64,000 nucleotides of DNA. Source: Spartinivicinus marinus (GTDB lineage Bacteria > Pseudomonadota > Gammaproteobacteria > Pseudomonadales > Zooshikellaceae). Under the pieces are notes generated by a model. It was not told the DNA's origin, did not search any database, and worked only from the letters and a program-made list of their open reading frames with translations. The stretch is taken from the NCBI RefSeq assembly GCF_026309355.1, contig NZ_JAPJZK010000001.1:2748501-2812500 (forward strand), written 5' to 3'. This document shows, one piece after another, positions 24,976 through 35,300 of the stretch; within the stretch, counting starts at the first letter, position 1, and each line of letters begins with the position of its first letter. A program made the translations under genes and the position numbers.

Positions 24976-27441
24976 ATGCAGTATGACACAGGTATTTCCG
25001 TATTAGTTTTTATTATTATTGCTTTGCTAATAGGAGCAGCCCTGCGGAATATTATTAAAGGCACTCAGATGCCTTACTCTGTTTGTTTGCTTGTTATAGG
25101 CTTGGGACTTGGCTTAATTCAGCGGAGTGGTTTTTTTACAGAGCATAGTGAATTGCTGGATGGCACATTAAAACTAGTAGCTGAGGTTGACCCCCATTTA
25201 ATTTTGTTTTTATTTCTGCCGACCCTGATTTTTGAAAGTGCCTTTTCTCTTGAAGTTCATCTATTTAGAAGAATTTTTGCTCAAATTGCTTTATTAGCCG
25301 TACCAGGCTTAATTGTAGCTACAACTCTAACAGCAGCTTTAGCCAAATGGACTTTTCCTTGGGAGTGGAGCTGGGCTCTGTGCTTGATGTTTGGCGCTAT
25401 GATCAGTGCTACTGACCCTGTGGCAGTGGTGGCCATGTTAAAAGAAGTCAGCTCGCGTAAGCGCCTGGAAACACTAATTGAAGGTGAATCATTGTTGAAT
25501 GATGGTACAGCCATTGTTTTTTTCTCATTATTTTATGGTTGGGTGATATCTGCAGGGGGGCAAGAAGGAGGTAATATATTTGGTGTAGCTGGTGACTTTA
25601 CCTGGGTGGTTAGTATCGGATTAATTTTAGGAGTTTTAGCCGGCTTTTTAGTTATGGCTTGGATTGGGCGAGTATTTAATGATCCAATGATAGAGATCAC
25701 CTTGTCAATTGCTACGGCTTATTTAGTTTATTTTGCTGCAGAAAAAATGCATGTTTCTGGAATTGTAGCGGTTGTTACCCTGGCACTTATGTTTGCGGGC
25801 ATTGGTCGTACCAGGATTTCACCTGAAGTAGCAGAATTTCTCCATAATTTTTGGGAAATGATGGCACATATTGCCAATACCTTAATTTTTTTATTAGTTG
25901 GGGTATTAATTGCGGCACGGGTGCATTTAGATGATATTAATGCTTGGATAGCACTGGTTATTTTATATGTGGGAATTCAGCTGATCCGAGCATTAGCAGT
26001 TACTTTATTTATGCCCTTGCTGAAACGAATAGGCATAGGAATTACCCGAGAAAAAGCTATTGTATTAGTGTGGGGAGGGTTAAGAGGGGCTGTATCACTG
26101 GCATTAGCGTTAATTATTGCTCAAGATGATGTAATACCAAGAGATATAAGAGACCAAATACTATTTCTTTGTGCAGGAATAGTAGTGTTCACTATTTTAA
26201 TTAATGGTGCCAGCATGAGCTGGGTATTAAAAAAATTGAAACTAGACCAGTTGCCGCCTGCCAAACAAGCGACTGTAGACAAAGCTCAGGCTAAAATTAA
26301 TGAAGAACTGACTACGATGTTACCTGTATTAGTGGAAAATGAGTTTCTAAAAGGGGCTGACTGGGATGAAGTGAAACATACTACAGGTTTATTAAAGCCA
26401 ACTGAAATAAAAGAACCAGAAAAAGACTCTGAAAGTATCAGTGATGCAGACTTATCCGTAGCCTTCAGAAGACGGTTACTTGAAACGGAACGTCGCCATT
26501 ATTGGCATCAGTTTGAGCAGGGTACATTAGGTAAGCAGTCAACCAATAAATTAGTAGAAGCAGTAGAACACGCCTTAGATGGTGAGCCGGTTATTGCTCC
26601 TAGGGAGTCGCTATACAAAGTATGGGATACTCCTCCGCTATTGCATATGTTGCGTAATGTTAAGGGGTTAAAGAAACTGGCACTTAGAGTTAGTTTTTCA
26701 CGGCTAGCATTAGGTTATGAAATTGCCAGAGGATTTATTCAAGCTCAAGATACTCTGGAGACTCATATTAGTAGCTTGGCTCCCGACGAAGTAGAAGCTG
26801 CAAAAGTTAATGCGCTTGTACAAGAAAATAAAAAGAAAACACTTGAATATATTCAGCAGCTAAGAGAAACTTTTCCAGAAATTGTTCATACTTTGGAAAC
26901 CCACTCTGCCATTCGTTTATTATTAAATCGTGAACGTGCAGTTATTCGTGAACAGCTTAAAAAGGCAGTTTTAGATTCTCCAGAAGCAAAGCGGATGATA
27001 AAGCATGTGGAAACAAGGATGAAAACCCTGCAAAAAATGTCAAGCTTTTCTGCTCCATTTACACCAGACCAATTACTAGGACAGTTATCTTGGTGTAAAC
27101 ATTTGTCAGAAGACACTCGAAATAGTCTAAATAATGCAATGGAGCATGGTTTATATAGCAGCGGGGAATGGATTTTAAAACAAGGTAAGCCCTTTGCTGC
27201 GTTAGGCATTATTGCCCGTGGTTCAGTACAAGTACAAGAAGAGCGTAAAGGTAAGAAATATAAAAAAGTATTAGGCCCAGGAGAGCATGTTACTGCATTG
27301 TCGCTGTTAACAGGTGTGAGCCCTGGTAATTATAGAGCAATGACTTTAGTCGATATTTTATGGTTACGAGCAGAACGATTAAAACCATTGATGGCTCATG
27401 ATGAAGAGTTAGCAGAGGCAGTAAGTAAACTATTAAACTGA
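24976..27441 (+). CDS. CPA1-family Na+/H+ antiporter with C-terminal cyclic-nucleotide-binding-like domain
   Basis: About 821 residues from ATG 24976 (GTG 24970 is two codons earlier). Residues 1-420 are a 12-helix NhaP/SOS1-type exchanger with the ion-binding motif ATDPVAVVAML, the motif EGESLLNDGTAIVF and VWGGLRGAVSLALAL. A long, charged cytoplasmic region follows (about 430-690), then a CNB/Crp-like beta-roll at about 700-815 (GEWILKQGKPFAALGIIARGS, YRAMTLVDILWL). The layout resembles plant SOS1 and its bacterial relatives. It should exchange Na+ or K+ for protons, regulated by the cytosolic part. Whether a nucleotide is bound is uncertain, because the phosphate-binding cassette is not canonical. 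Confidence 0.9.
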   Translation: MQYDTGISVLVFIIIALLIGAALRNIIKGTQMPYSVCLLVIGLGLGLIQRSGFFTEHSELLDGTLKLVAEVDPHLILFLFLPTLIFESAFSLEVHLFRRIFAQIALLAVPGLIVATTLTAALAKWTFPWEWSWALCLMFGAMISATDPVAVVAMLKEVSSRKRLETLIEGESLLNDGTAIVFFSLFYGWVISAGGQEGGNIFGVAGDFTWVVSIGLILGVLAGFLVMAWIGRVFNDPMIEITLSIATAYLVYFAAEKMHVSGIVAVVTLALMFAGIGRTRISPEVAEFLHNFWEMMAHIANTLIFLLVGVLIAARVHLDDINAWIALVILYVGIQLIRALAVTLFMPLLKRIGIGITREKAIVLVWGGLRGAVSLALALIIAQDDVIPRDIRDQILFLCAGIVVFTILINGASMSWVLKKLKLDQLPPAKQATVDKAQAKINEELTTMLPVLVENEFLKGADWDEVKHTTGLLKPTEIKEPEKDSESISDADLSVAFRRRLLETERRHYWHQFEQGTLGKQSTNKLVEAVEHALDGEPVIAPRESLYKVWDTPPLLHMLRNVKGLKKLALRVSFSRLALGYEIARGFIQAQDTLETHISSLAPDEVEAAKVNALVQENKKKTLEYIQQLRETFPEIVHTLETHSAIRLLLNRERAVIREQLKKAVLDSPEAKRMIKHVETRMKTLQKMSSFSAPFTPDQLLGQLSWCKHLSEDTRNSLNNAMEHGLYSSGEWILKQGKPFAALGIIARGSVQVQEERKGKKYKKVLGPGEHVTALSLLTGVSPGNYRAMTLVDILWLRAERLKPLMAHDEELAEAVSKLLN

Positions 27442-27446
27442 TGGTG

Positions 27447-27929
27447 TTATTCAGGTATTAATATTAATTGGAGCTCATGCCCAGTTGCTCGGATAAATTT
27501 CTCTACGGCATGCATAGGTATCACCAAAGTTGAAGTATTAACCAGTGGGTGGCACTGCATGGTTGGGCAAGCCCAAACGTCTTTATCTATTAGCAGTTCT
27601 ACAGATTGGTTTTGATCATTTATCAAGCTAAGTAATGAAACAGCGCCGGGTTCAATTCCTAAATATTGCTTTAAGCGATCAGCAGATGCAAAGCTAAGTT
27701 TGCTGGTTTCAAGTAAGACAGATAGATTACTTAAATCAATTACTTTGTGATCATTTACTACAACAAGAAAATGCCGTTTACCTTTACGATCACGTAAAAA
27801 CAAGTTTTTAGTTTTTGCGCCAGGGATATGTGATGCTAACTGATTAGCATCTTCGCATGTATATAATGGTGGATGTTCATACTGCTCAAAGCTAATGTTG
27901 TGGGTTGATAAAAAGTCGAAAAGTTTCAT
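27447..27929 (-). CDS. Prolyl-tRNA editing protein (YbaK/ProXp-ala type)
   Basis: A 160-residue stand-alone editing-domain protein of the YbaK/ProX superfamily, which hydrolyses mischarged tRNA. Visible family marks are the N-terminal HPPLYTCEDANQL, the strand GAKTKNLFLRDRKGKRHFLVV, and the later GIEPGAVSLLSLIND with a conserved glycine-rich turn. The presence of KNLFLRD and 'GxxPGAVS' points to the ProXp-ala (PrdX-like) branch, which removes Ala from tRNA-Pro, rather than YbaK, which removes Cys. It is convergent with the antiporter gene, 6 bp apart. Confidence 0.88.
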   Translation of the reverse strand: MKLFDFLSTHNISFEQYEHPPLYTCEDANQLASHIPGAKTKNLFLRDRKGKRHFLVVVNDHKVIDLSNLSVLLETSKLSFASADRLKQYLGIEPGAVSLLSLINDQNQSVELLIDKDVWACPTMQCHPLVNTSTLVIPMHAVEKFIRATGHELQLILIPE

Positions 27930-28266
27930 TAACGTTTCTAAAATATAAAGACTCTGATTGTTTATTGAGCTTATAACTTTAACAAGCTAGTGACACCTTT
28001 GGCTATCATCTTATTAATGTGTTTACGATAAACTATTCATAATGAAAACAACTTATCGACGAATGGTTATTGTCGGTGGATGATTATTGTACAGAACCAA
28101 AAGGAAGTGGAAAAAGTGCCGCAAGCTGGTACTACTCCTTCTGTGCCAGTAAAAAAACGCCCAGAATTTCAACCAATGGAAGTGGACTTGGTCAATTTGA
28201 AGAACCAGAAAAATAATAACCAGTAGAGTGAGCTTTATAGTAGAGGATGTTCAAAATGTAGATTTA
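27930..28266. other. Intergenic region with a possible small ORF
   Basis: 337 bp. The only coding potential is a 13-codon frame starting at 28042 whose stop overlaps (ATGA) the start of a 48-codon frame at 28080-28226. Confidence 0.4.
28080..28226 (+). CDS. Possible small protein, 48 residues
   Basis: ATG 28080 to TAG 28226 encodes a polar, Val/Lys/Gln-rich peptide (starts MIIVQNQKEVEKV, ends LVNLKNQKNNNQ) without a membrane segment. Its start overlaps the stop of a preceding 13-codon frame (28042-28083, beginning MKTTYRRMVIVGG), which could allow coupling. No proper Shine-Dalgarno is visible. Low confidence. Confidence 0.3.
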   Translation: MIIVQNQKEVEKVPQAGTTPSVPVKKRPEFQPMEVDLVNLKNQKNNNQ

Positions 28267-29214
28267 TTACTGCAATACTAACTCTACTCGACGATTTATT
28301 TTTCGGCTTTTTTCCTGAAGATTACTAGCCAAAGGAGCTAATGGCCCAACACCGTGAGCTTGTAGTTGATGAGTGCTGCTTGAAAACTGCTTAACTAAAG
28401 TGCTTACAACAGTTTCAGCGCGTCGTTGGGAAAGCGAGATATTGTAATCAAGTGAGCCAGTTGTATCCGTATGACCAACTACATAAAATTTTTGATCGGG
28501 TTTTTGCTTTAAAAATAAAGCAATATTTTGCAGAGTTGGAGTTGATTCTGGCTTTAATGTTGCTTTGTTAAAGTCGAAATATAAACTATATAAAGTCACT
28601 TTACCGTTGCGCTCTAACTCTTCTTTTAGGTAATCAAGATTTACTTCTACCATGCCGGTTTGTAAAGGAGCTTGTTCTAGTACATCCACTTGGGCTACCA
28701 GCTGTTTAGTTGAACGTCTTACGATATATAATGCTAAATAAATATCCCCATCCGCTTGTGATAGCTTTGCAGCTAAAAAACGTTGAGTAGCATTTTTACC
28801 TGCTAGGCGTGAACCTCTGCTTAAAACCTGATTTGACCAGTCATAACTTGAGCCACATGTTGCGCCATTACATTCAAAAATAACTTTAAAGTTATTTGAC
28901 AGTAACTCGTTTTGGTAGTTTTTAAACACCTCTAAACTTGATCGATTATGAGGTAACGTATAGGTAATCCTAGTAATTTTACCTTCTAATGAAATACTTT
29001 CTTGAATTTTATCTTTCTGCTTCGTTAATGTACTAAGAGGCAGAATATAGTTATCGTAGGTAATTTGCTTATAAGCATTAATTATTGAGCCTTGATACCG
29101 AGAAACTAGCGGGTGATCTTCGCTGTTAGGAATATCATTGCCAAAAACGCTAGTACTTATTATGAGCCAACATAGTAAGTTAGAGTACGTACAAGGTGAT
29201 TTAAAATATGGCAT
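28267..29214 (-). CDS. DUF4892/OmpA-domain exported protein
   Basis: A 315-residue exported protein. An N-terminal signal-like segment (LLCWLIISTSVFGND) is followed by a DUF4892-type region (residues about 35-195; includes TRITYTLPHNRSSLEVFKNY and an ECNGATCGSSYDW pair of cysteines). The C-terminal OmpA-like peptidoglycan-binding domain starts near residue 205 (YFDFNKATLKPES, VVGHTDTTGS, LSQRRAETV, NRRVELVL). It should sit in the periplasm or outer membrane and hold the cell wall. Function of the DUF4892 part is unknown. It is divergent from the motor/helicase operon. Confidence 0.88.
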   Translation of the reverse strand: MPYFKSPCTYSNLLCWLIISTSVFGNDIPNSEDHPLVSRYQGSIINAYKQITYDNYILPLSTLTKQKDKIQESISLEGKITRITYTLPHNRSSLEVFKNYQNELLSNNFKVIFECNGATCGSSYDWSNQVLSRGSRLAGKNATQRFLAAKLSQADGDIYLALYIVRRSTKQLVAQVDVLEQAPLQTGMVEVNLDYLKEELERNGKVTLYSLYFDFNKATLKPESTPTLQNIALFLKQKPDQKFYVVGHTDTTGSLDYNISLSQRRAETVVSTLVKQFSSSTHQLQAHGVGPLAPLASNLQEKSRKINRRVELVLQ

Positions 29215-29486
29215 CTGATTTCCCTATACTTAATAGTTATTCATCTATTTATAACAATAGGTTAATGAAGTTAAATTGTTCGATGGTTGGGCCAAAGAAT
29301 ATTCTTAATTTTTAGTATATACTGTTTTATTTTTTCTTCTTGTTACTCAATCTGTCGTTTTTATATCATTTAACTTTTATTGCTAAATACGTAACTGGTA
29401 GTCTTAATATTAAGAGACCTCTTCTGTGTTCTATTTCACAGCAAATAGTATTGCAGTATAGCATTATACACCACCAAATAAGCGGT

Positions 29487-30617
29487 ATGACGGTAAATGA
29501 TCCATTGACAGAAATCTCTTCAAAAAAATCTAATCTTCTCGTTTCACAAAACCATGAAGTAGATCTATCAAGAGCTATTTACTCCACAAGCTTATCGTCA
29601 GCGTCTATAGATGATGAAACGCAGTTGTTTTATATCACTATCGATAAAGTTCTATATCAACACCCTGTAGAAGTAATAGAAAAAGTATTGCGTGCCAATG
29701 GATTTTCTTTAAACCTGGAAAATATACTTGCATGCATGGACGATTTTAAAATTGGTACTTCAGTACAGCTGGACGATGACTTTGCTGACCCTGATGAGCC
29801 ATTAAGTTTCATTCACTGCATTCAATTTAGGCTACCTCAGAAAACATCAGTAGGACCTACTCTTAGTAAGTTTTATGAAGAAATTGAGTCTTATGAGTCA
29901 ATCATTGCAGACTTAAAAGGTAGTCAGACAAGTAAAGATTCTTTTGGAAAAAGAGAAGAAGAAAGTAAAAAAAGAATTCAGGAACTTGAGGCTGAAAATA
30001 GATCGCTAAAGATGCAGCTAAGTTTGATGCACAGTCAGCTAGAAAGTGCTGTAAAGTCTGTGGAAAAAGCCAATGAGACGTTAGAAAATCAAAACTATCT
30101 TCCTTCAAATGTGCTTCGGGCAACAGTGCGTGAAATGAACATTGAAGACCGGATGGTTATTGTCAAGTCAGGAAAAACCACAATAAATATACCATTATTT
30201 ATGTGTGATATTTTACCTGAGCCCGGCGATCATTGCTTGGTTCATGTAGAGCAAGGGAATACACTAGGCTGTTTCTTTTTTAATAAGGAAAGAAAGCATT
30301 TACAACCACAGCTGGCTAAAGTAATCCTTGTGAAAGACAATATATGTAAGATTCGCGATGAAAATAGAAATACATGGCTAATTAAAGCAAAAAACTCAGT
30401 TGAGTATAACTTTTTTAGAACGCTTAAAAATAACGACCACCTGTTGATCTACCTATTGAAGGGTAAGCCACTAAGGTTTGAATCTCTATTGCGCCCTGAA
30501 ATTAAGTCACATGCTGATAGTGTTCAGGAAACCATACAAAAGTTTCAAATAGCAACTCTGGAAAAGGTAAAGCCAGTGAATGAGCAAAGCAGTCAAGTGG
30601 ATGATGAACGTAAATGA
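29487..30617 (+). CDS. Coiled-coil protein with C-terminal beta-barrel-like modules, first gene of motor/helicase operon
   Basis: About 376 residues from ATG 29487 (MTVNDPLTEIS). An in-frame ATG... frame upstream to 29340 exists but its Phe/Leu-rich lead has no Shine-Dalgarno and does not look native. A globular N-terminal part (to residue 120) is followed by a charged coiled coil (about 129-203, for example KKRIQELEAENRSLKMQLSL). Two small beta-rich segments then follow (RATVREMNIEDRMVIVKSGK and KVILVKDNICKIRDENRN), which look like OB/SH3-type modules. I do not recognise the family. The gene lies 31 bp before the MotA-like gene, on the same strand, so it probably belongs to the same system, perhaps as the cytoplasmic link between motor and helicase (inference). 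Confidence 0.75.
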   Translation: MTVNDPLTEISSKKSNLLVSQNHEVDLSRAIYSTSLSSASIDDETQLFYITIDKVLYQHPVEVIEKVLRANGFSLNLENILACMDDFKIGTSVQLDDDFADPDEPLSFIHCIQFRLPQKTSVGPTLSKFYEEIESYESIIADLKGSQTSKDSFGKREEESKKRIQELEAENRSLKMQLSLMHSQLESAVKSVEKANETLENQNYLPSNVLRATVREMNIEDRMVIVKSGKTTINIPLFMCDILPEPGDHCLVHVEQGNTLGCFFFNKERKHLQPQLAKVILVKDNICKIRDENRNTWLIKAKNSVEYNFFRTLKNNDHLLIYLLKGKPLRFESLLRPEIKSHADSVQETIQKFQIATLEKVKPVNEQSSQVDDERK

Positions 30618-30648
30618 GTAGTGATAGTTAATAGACGGTGAAGCCTAG

Positions 30649-31500
30649 ATGGAAGGACTTAACTTAAAAAAGTATTTACATACCACAAGTAAAAAATTTG
30701 ACCCTTTTGCTTTAATTATTGGTTTGGGTGGATTTGCTGCTGTGGGCTATGCTCTGGGTCTGAAAGAAGATATCAATACTTTTTTAGACTTAAGATCCCT
30801 GTTGATTGTAATTTGTGGTACGTTTGCTAGTATTTTATTTCAATTTGATTTCAGATCCTGTGCATCTAGTCTAAAACTAGTGCTTAGCTCATTTTTGGGT
30901 ACGCCAGGAAGAAAAATAACTAATACACTCATTGAACTTGATCGAACAATTATTGCAAATGGTAAATTGACTGAGTTGCGTGAAGGTGAAAAAATCAATG
31001 GTGAGTTGTTAAATGACATTATATATATGCATAAACAAGGGCTCTTTTTTGAAGAAATTGATGAGTTTGTAACGTCTAGAATTCGAGACCAGATTTTAAA
31101 GCGTAAAGTTTCTGTTGATATTCTTCGCAGGGCAGCCATTATTGCACCCGCATTAGGGCTTTTTGGAACCGTTATTGGTTTGATTGGTGTGTTAAAATCG
31201 CTTAATGACCCAAGTGAAATAGGCCCATCAATGTCGTTAGCATTAATGACGACTGCTTATGGAGCAGGTTTAGGCTCTATTGTATTTACTCCTTTATCTG
31301 GACGATTAGAACATCATAATAGTATTTATTTAGCCGCGCATGAACAACTTTTAAATAAAATTGGTATTTTAATCAAGCGTGAAGAAAATAGCATTGACTC
31401 TCAATTTTTATCAAATACTGGGCCAAATGAAGACCTAGAGTATCAATCAGAGTTTGAAACGAAAGATGAAGTTTACTCTGAAGAGAGTGACAATAAATGA
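30649..31500 (+). CDS. MotA/PomA-like ion-channel stator subunit
   Basis: A 283-residue inner-membrane protein with four helices: about 20-40, 46-66, 161-181 and 191-212. Between helices 2 and 3 is a cytoplasmic stretch of about 95 residues. The helix 3-4 region (IIAPALGLFGTVIGLIGVL, then GPSMSLALMTTAYGAGLG) matches the channel-forming part of MotA/PomA with its conserved prolines. The protein lacks the long C-terminal coiled coil of Zorya ZorA. The stop overlaps the start of the MotB-like gene (ATGA). No flagellar gene is nearby, and the neighbours encode a coiled-coil protein and a helicase, so a non-flagellar motor role is likely. Confidence 0.88.
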   Translation: MEGLNLKKYLHTTSKKFDPFALIIGLGGFAAVGYALGLKEDINTFLDLRSLLIVICGTFASILFQFDFRSCASSLKLVLSSFLGTPGRKITNTLIELDRTIIANGKLTELREGEKINGELLNDIIYMHKQGLFFEEIDEFVTSRIRDQILKRKVSVDILRRAAIIAPALGLFGTVIGLIGVLKSLNDPSEIGPSMSLALMTTAYGAGLGSIVFTPLSGRLEHHNSIYLAAHEQLLNKIGILIKREENSIDSQFLSNTGPNEDLEYQSEFETKDEVYSEESDNK

Positions 31501-32162
31501 GAATGTCCGAATTAGACCTTAATGACTCACAGGATGATAGCGAAAGCAAAACTGCTTTCTATATCAGCTTCAGTGATTTGATGGTTATGCTGGGTGTATT
31601 TTTCGTGATGTTGCTTTCTATAAGCCAAGTGGATGTTGGGTCATTTGAAAAAGTTAAAACAGGTGTCACTGGAAATACGTCAGGAACTTTAGTGGAGCTG
31701 AGCAATAACTTAGCTAAAATCGTTGAGGATGATCCCGACGTATCAGGTGTATCTGTAAGAATGGCTAAAGATGGTATTCGTTTAGTATTGGATACAAAAG
31801 CTTTATTTGAAACTGGAAGTGCAAATTTAAAGCCACAGGCACTGGATTCTTTGGAGCCAATTCTATTAAGTATATTAGCCACAAAATATACGATTGATGT
31901 AGAAGGTCATACTGATGATGCGCCATTGCATCGTTACTATAGAATGAATAATGAGTACTTGCTTGAGACAAATTGGTCTTTGAGTGGTCGTAGAGCAAGC
32001 AGTGTTATTCACTTCTTGCTTCAATTTGGCTTTACTGAAAAGCGTTTAAGATTAGTAGGCTATGCTAGTACCCGCCCAATTAATCGTTTTGATGGTAAAA
32101 AAGGAACAGCCCTAGAAGCTGCTAGAGCGAATAATCGTCGAGTATCACTACTTGTTAAATAA
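31497..32162 (+). CDS. MotB/OmpA-like stator subunit
   Basis: A 221-residue protein overlapping the MotA-like gene by 4 bp. A short cytoplasmic N-terminus leads to one membrane helix (about 25-43) bearing the essential ion-carrying Asp27 in FSDLMVMLGVFF. The periplasmic OmpA-type domain has a peptidoglycan-binding site: VEGHTDDAPL, NWSLSGRRASSV, and the C-terminal NNRRVSLL. With the MotA-like protein it should form a 5:2 ion-driven motor fixed to the cell wall, as in flagellar stators and ZorAB. Start could also be ATG 31503. Confidence 0.88.
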   Translation: MRMSELDLNDSQDDSESKTAFYISFSDLMVMLGVFFVMLLSISQVDVGSFEKVKTGVTGNTSGTLVELSNNLAKIVEDDPDVSGVSVRMAKDGIRLVLDTKALFETGSANLKPQALDSLEPILLSILATKYTIDVEGHTDDAPLHRYYRMNNEYLLETNWSLSGRRASSVIHFLLQFGFTEKRLRLVGYASTRPINRFDGKKGTALEAARANNRRVSLLVK

Positions 32163-32171
32163 TGTGTGTTA

Positions 32172-32268
32172 TACCCTTCGCAAAAGAATTTTATGCTTTG
32201 TTATCTTCGTTGACCACCAAGTATGGTGGGACTTCATCACTCGATGGCCTTGCCTAAAGTAGAGGGTA
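32172..32268 (+). repeat. Copy E of the TA-flanked repeat, inside the motor/helicase operon
   Basis: 97 bp from TA-cccttcgcaaaagaatttta to gcctaaagtagaggg-TA, with accaagtatggtggg and cttcatcactcgatggcc inside. It occupies most of the gap between the MotB-like and helicase genes. The right end is decayed. Confidence 0.75.
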
Positions 32269-32312
32269 TTATTGCTATTGCACCTAGAAATAATTTGTGA
32301 TGGGTTTAATCA

Positions 32313-35300
32313 ATGCGGTTTTTAACAAATAAAAATATAGAGCAGGGTGTTTCTGCAAAATATGATCGAAAAAATAGATATGTTGTAAAGCGCTATAAGA
32401 CAAAAGCTGGCTCTTTTGTTTATTTGCTTACCAATAGCAGTAATAATGATCGTTTGGCCATTCCGCATTACCTTATGGATAGGTTTAGAGCACTTTTAGT
32501 AAAGCTACATAAAAAAATGGAGAAAGCAGCTGCTCAAGACATCGAAATAGATGAAAAGTTATACTTTAAGGATGCTGAATACTATCGTTTTGAATATACA
32601 GCCAATACATTAGAGCATTTAATTATTGTTGATCTGAATAGTGCAGGTCGGTTTAATATTTATAGGGAAGCTGTTAATACTGTCGTTGATCTGTTATACG
32701 ATGCTGGATTGGATCACCCAAATGGCGTCTTTGATAGGATTATTGATTATCACAAGCTATTTCAGTTCACTTTTAATGAGGGCAGTGAAAGTATAACCAG
32801 TGGTTTATCCGTTCGGCGTAATACACTGATTGAAATGGGGGATTATATTCCTCTTGAAAAGGATGCACAAAATCATGTGATTTCTGTTACAACAGCCCCT
32901 ACTTCGTTTGACAATGGTTTAACTCAAAAAAGTGGTGGAGTTAAAAAAGCTGCGGATACTAAAAATTTAGAATTTAAAAGAAAGCTGGGTGAACGTAATA
33001 CAGAGCAAAATCACACTGTAGATTATGATACGCTGTTCGGAGCATCATCTGCCAAGAAGGCTAAGCGTCCAGTAAACAATAAGGCAAAGCTACCTTCTAT
33101 TAAGATAACCAAGACAAGTTGCCCATTACCATTGTTGGCTGGTGATATTAAATCGCATACAGCGAAAGTTTATAAGTGTGAGCTAACATCAGAAGATGCA
33201 TCAGCCCTGAGAAAAGGTGTACTTGCTGATCGAGATGCAGAACATCTACTAGGATTTGAAATATTCACTGCCATTTTTAAGAAAAATGGAAAGCTAAAAA
33301 GTTTTAGCTTTCCTCTTTATTATATGAATGTGAAGGTTGAAGAGTCTGGTCGATTTTTGCATGTCTATCCACCTGAAAATGGTGATGTATATCTTAATCA
33401 TCTTAGTTTGTCAGTATTTATAGAAAACTTTTCAGATTCTAAAAAGAGTGAGCCGCTAGACTCATTTTTTAATACACTACTCTCTCAGAAAATAGAGATT
33501 GATAAAAAACTTCATAATATATCAATTCGTCGCCAACTGCCCTATAGTGAAGATGTATTTCGACAAACTCGTGAGATATTAATAGGTAAAAGAGGTGAAA
33601 ATGGTAAGGGGGGCATTATTGAAAACCTCAATATTATTGGCATCGAGTGTGATTTAGGCTCAGTAGTTTTATATAGAGCTGAACGAAATCCTTCACCTTT
33701 AACAAGGGCTCTAGACTTGGATTTAAAGAAAATTCAACGTACTGCTCATGAATACCCAGATAGATTTTATACATCCCTATTGGGTAAGTTTCTTAATCCA
33801 GAACTAAAAACTAATAGTATCAATGTAGAGCAGTTTTGTTCTACTCCCCTAAGCCCTGGAACCCTGACTAAATCTTCGAAGGCATTGACTCAAAATTTGA
33901 ATGACCATGACTTTGTTTTACTTGAAGGACCTCCTGGAACGGGTAAAACATTTACTATTAGAAATCTATTGATACACTGCTTAAACTCTGATAAAAAACT
34001 ATTAATTGTAAGTGATCAGCAAGCAGCAATCCATGCGCTTAATGAAAAAATACAAGAATATTTAGTTGGTAAAGATGTTGCGTCTGTGACAGCAGCAAAA
34101 ACGATGAACTTATGGAAAAGTGCAATTAAAGTGATTGATGAAGTGCCTTCAAGCACTGATGATCTAGGATTATGGATAAACAAGCTCTCAAAAATGTTAG
34201 CAATGGATCTGTCTCGTGAACAGGATTGGCCCCATGATAACCCTAAAATATTAGAAGATATCCGGCAGTTAGACTTAGAATATCAGGAGGTAAAGGAGAA
34301 TATAGGGAGGGTATTGAATAAAAGTTTTGAGTTGGTTAATCGTAAAAGCCAAATTATACCAAAAAATCTTCACCCGAGTAATCATGATGATATCTCCGAC
34401 TTAACAGCATTTTTAACATTTATTGGTTCTGGAGAGCTGTCCAAAGCCAACAAATCAGTAGGTTATCGAAAGCATTTAGCATTAACGAGTAAGTTTGTTG
34501 AGTTACGGCGGGATATGTTAAATAGTAACTACGCATCATGCTACCCGGACTTTGAGTTCAGGATGGAAAGTATTGATGAGCTAGAAGCTATAGTTTCAGG
34601 CCATATTAATATCTTGCAACTACTTATTAAAGAAAGACCAAAAACTGAAGACGAGTTTTTTAATTTATTTCAAACTGAAGTAGAATCATATATTAACTCA
34701 TTTTTGGTTGACTACTGGACAAAGTGTTTTGATTCCATATCAAATGGCTCAATTACCTTAAAAATACAGGCAACTTTGAAACACCCTTGTATCAGTGTTT
34801 GGAAAAACCTTTTAAAACAATTATTATTTCATCAAGACTTCATCAGTATAGTTAAAAACTGTGAAAACCCTGATCAGATATTACGACAATTCAATCAAAT
34901 ACATCATTTTCTTGATCCAAATAATGTAGATGTTGAACATTGTTTAGCATTTGATATCTGTCTGTATTTTTTGAGTGGTTATAGAGAGGTATCAATAAAC
35001 TATCAGCTGGAGCAGTTGACAAAAATTCAGCAAAAAAGAGATACGCTAATAAAGGAGATGTGCCTTCTTAAACTGACAAGCATATCCAAAAAAGCTATTG
35101 CTAATCGACAAAATGGCACTAACAGAGCTACTAAAATTAATAACCTTGTAGAGTCATTGAAATCCTGTAATACGATCGATACAGGTAGTGGCGCTTCCAT
35201 TCTCAAAGAACTTCAGGAAGAACTTTGGGATTGTTTCCCGATTTGGATTTGTCGAAAGCAAGCGGTTCCATTTCTATTTCCATCTAAAGAAAACATGATT

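Noticed and set aside
30649-32162. Flagellar motA/motB genes
   Set aside because: The domains fit, but there are no flagellar genes nearby and the pair is embedded between a coiled-coil gene and a large helicase. Flagellar origin is kept only as the refuting alternative.
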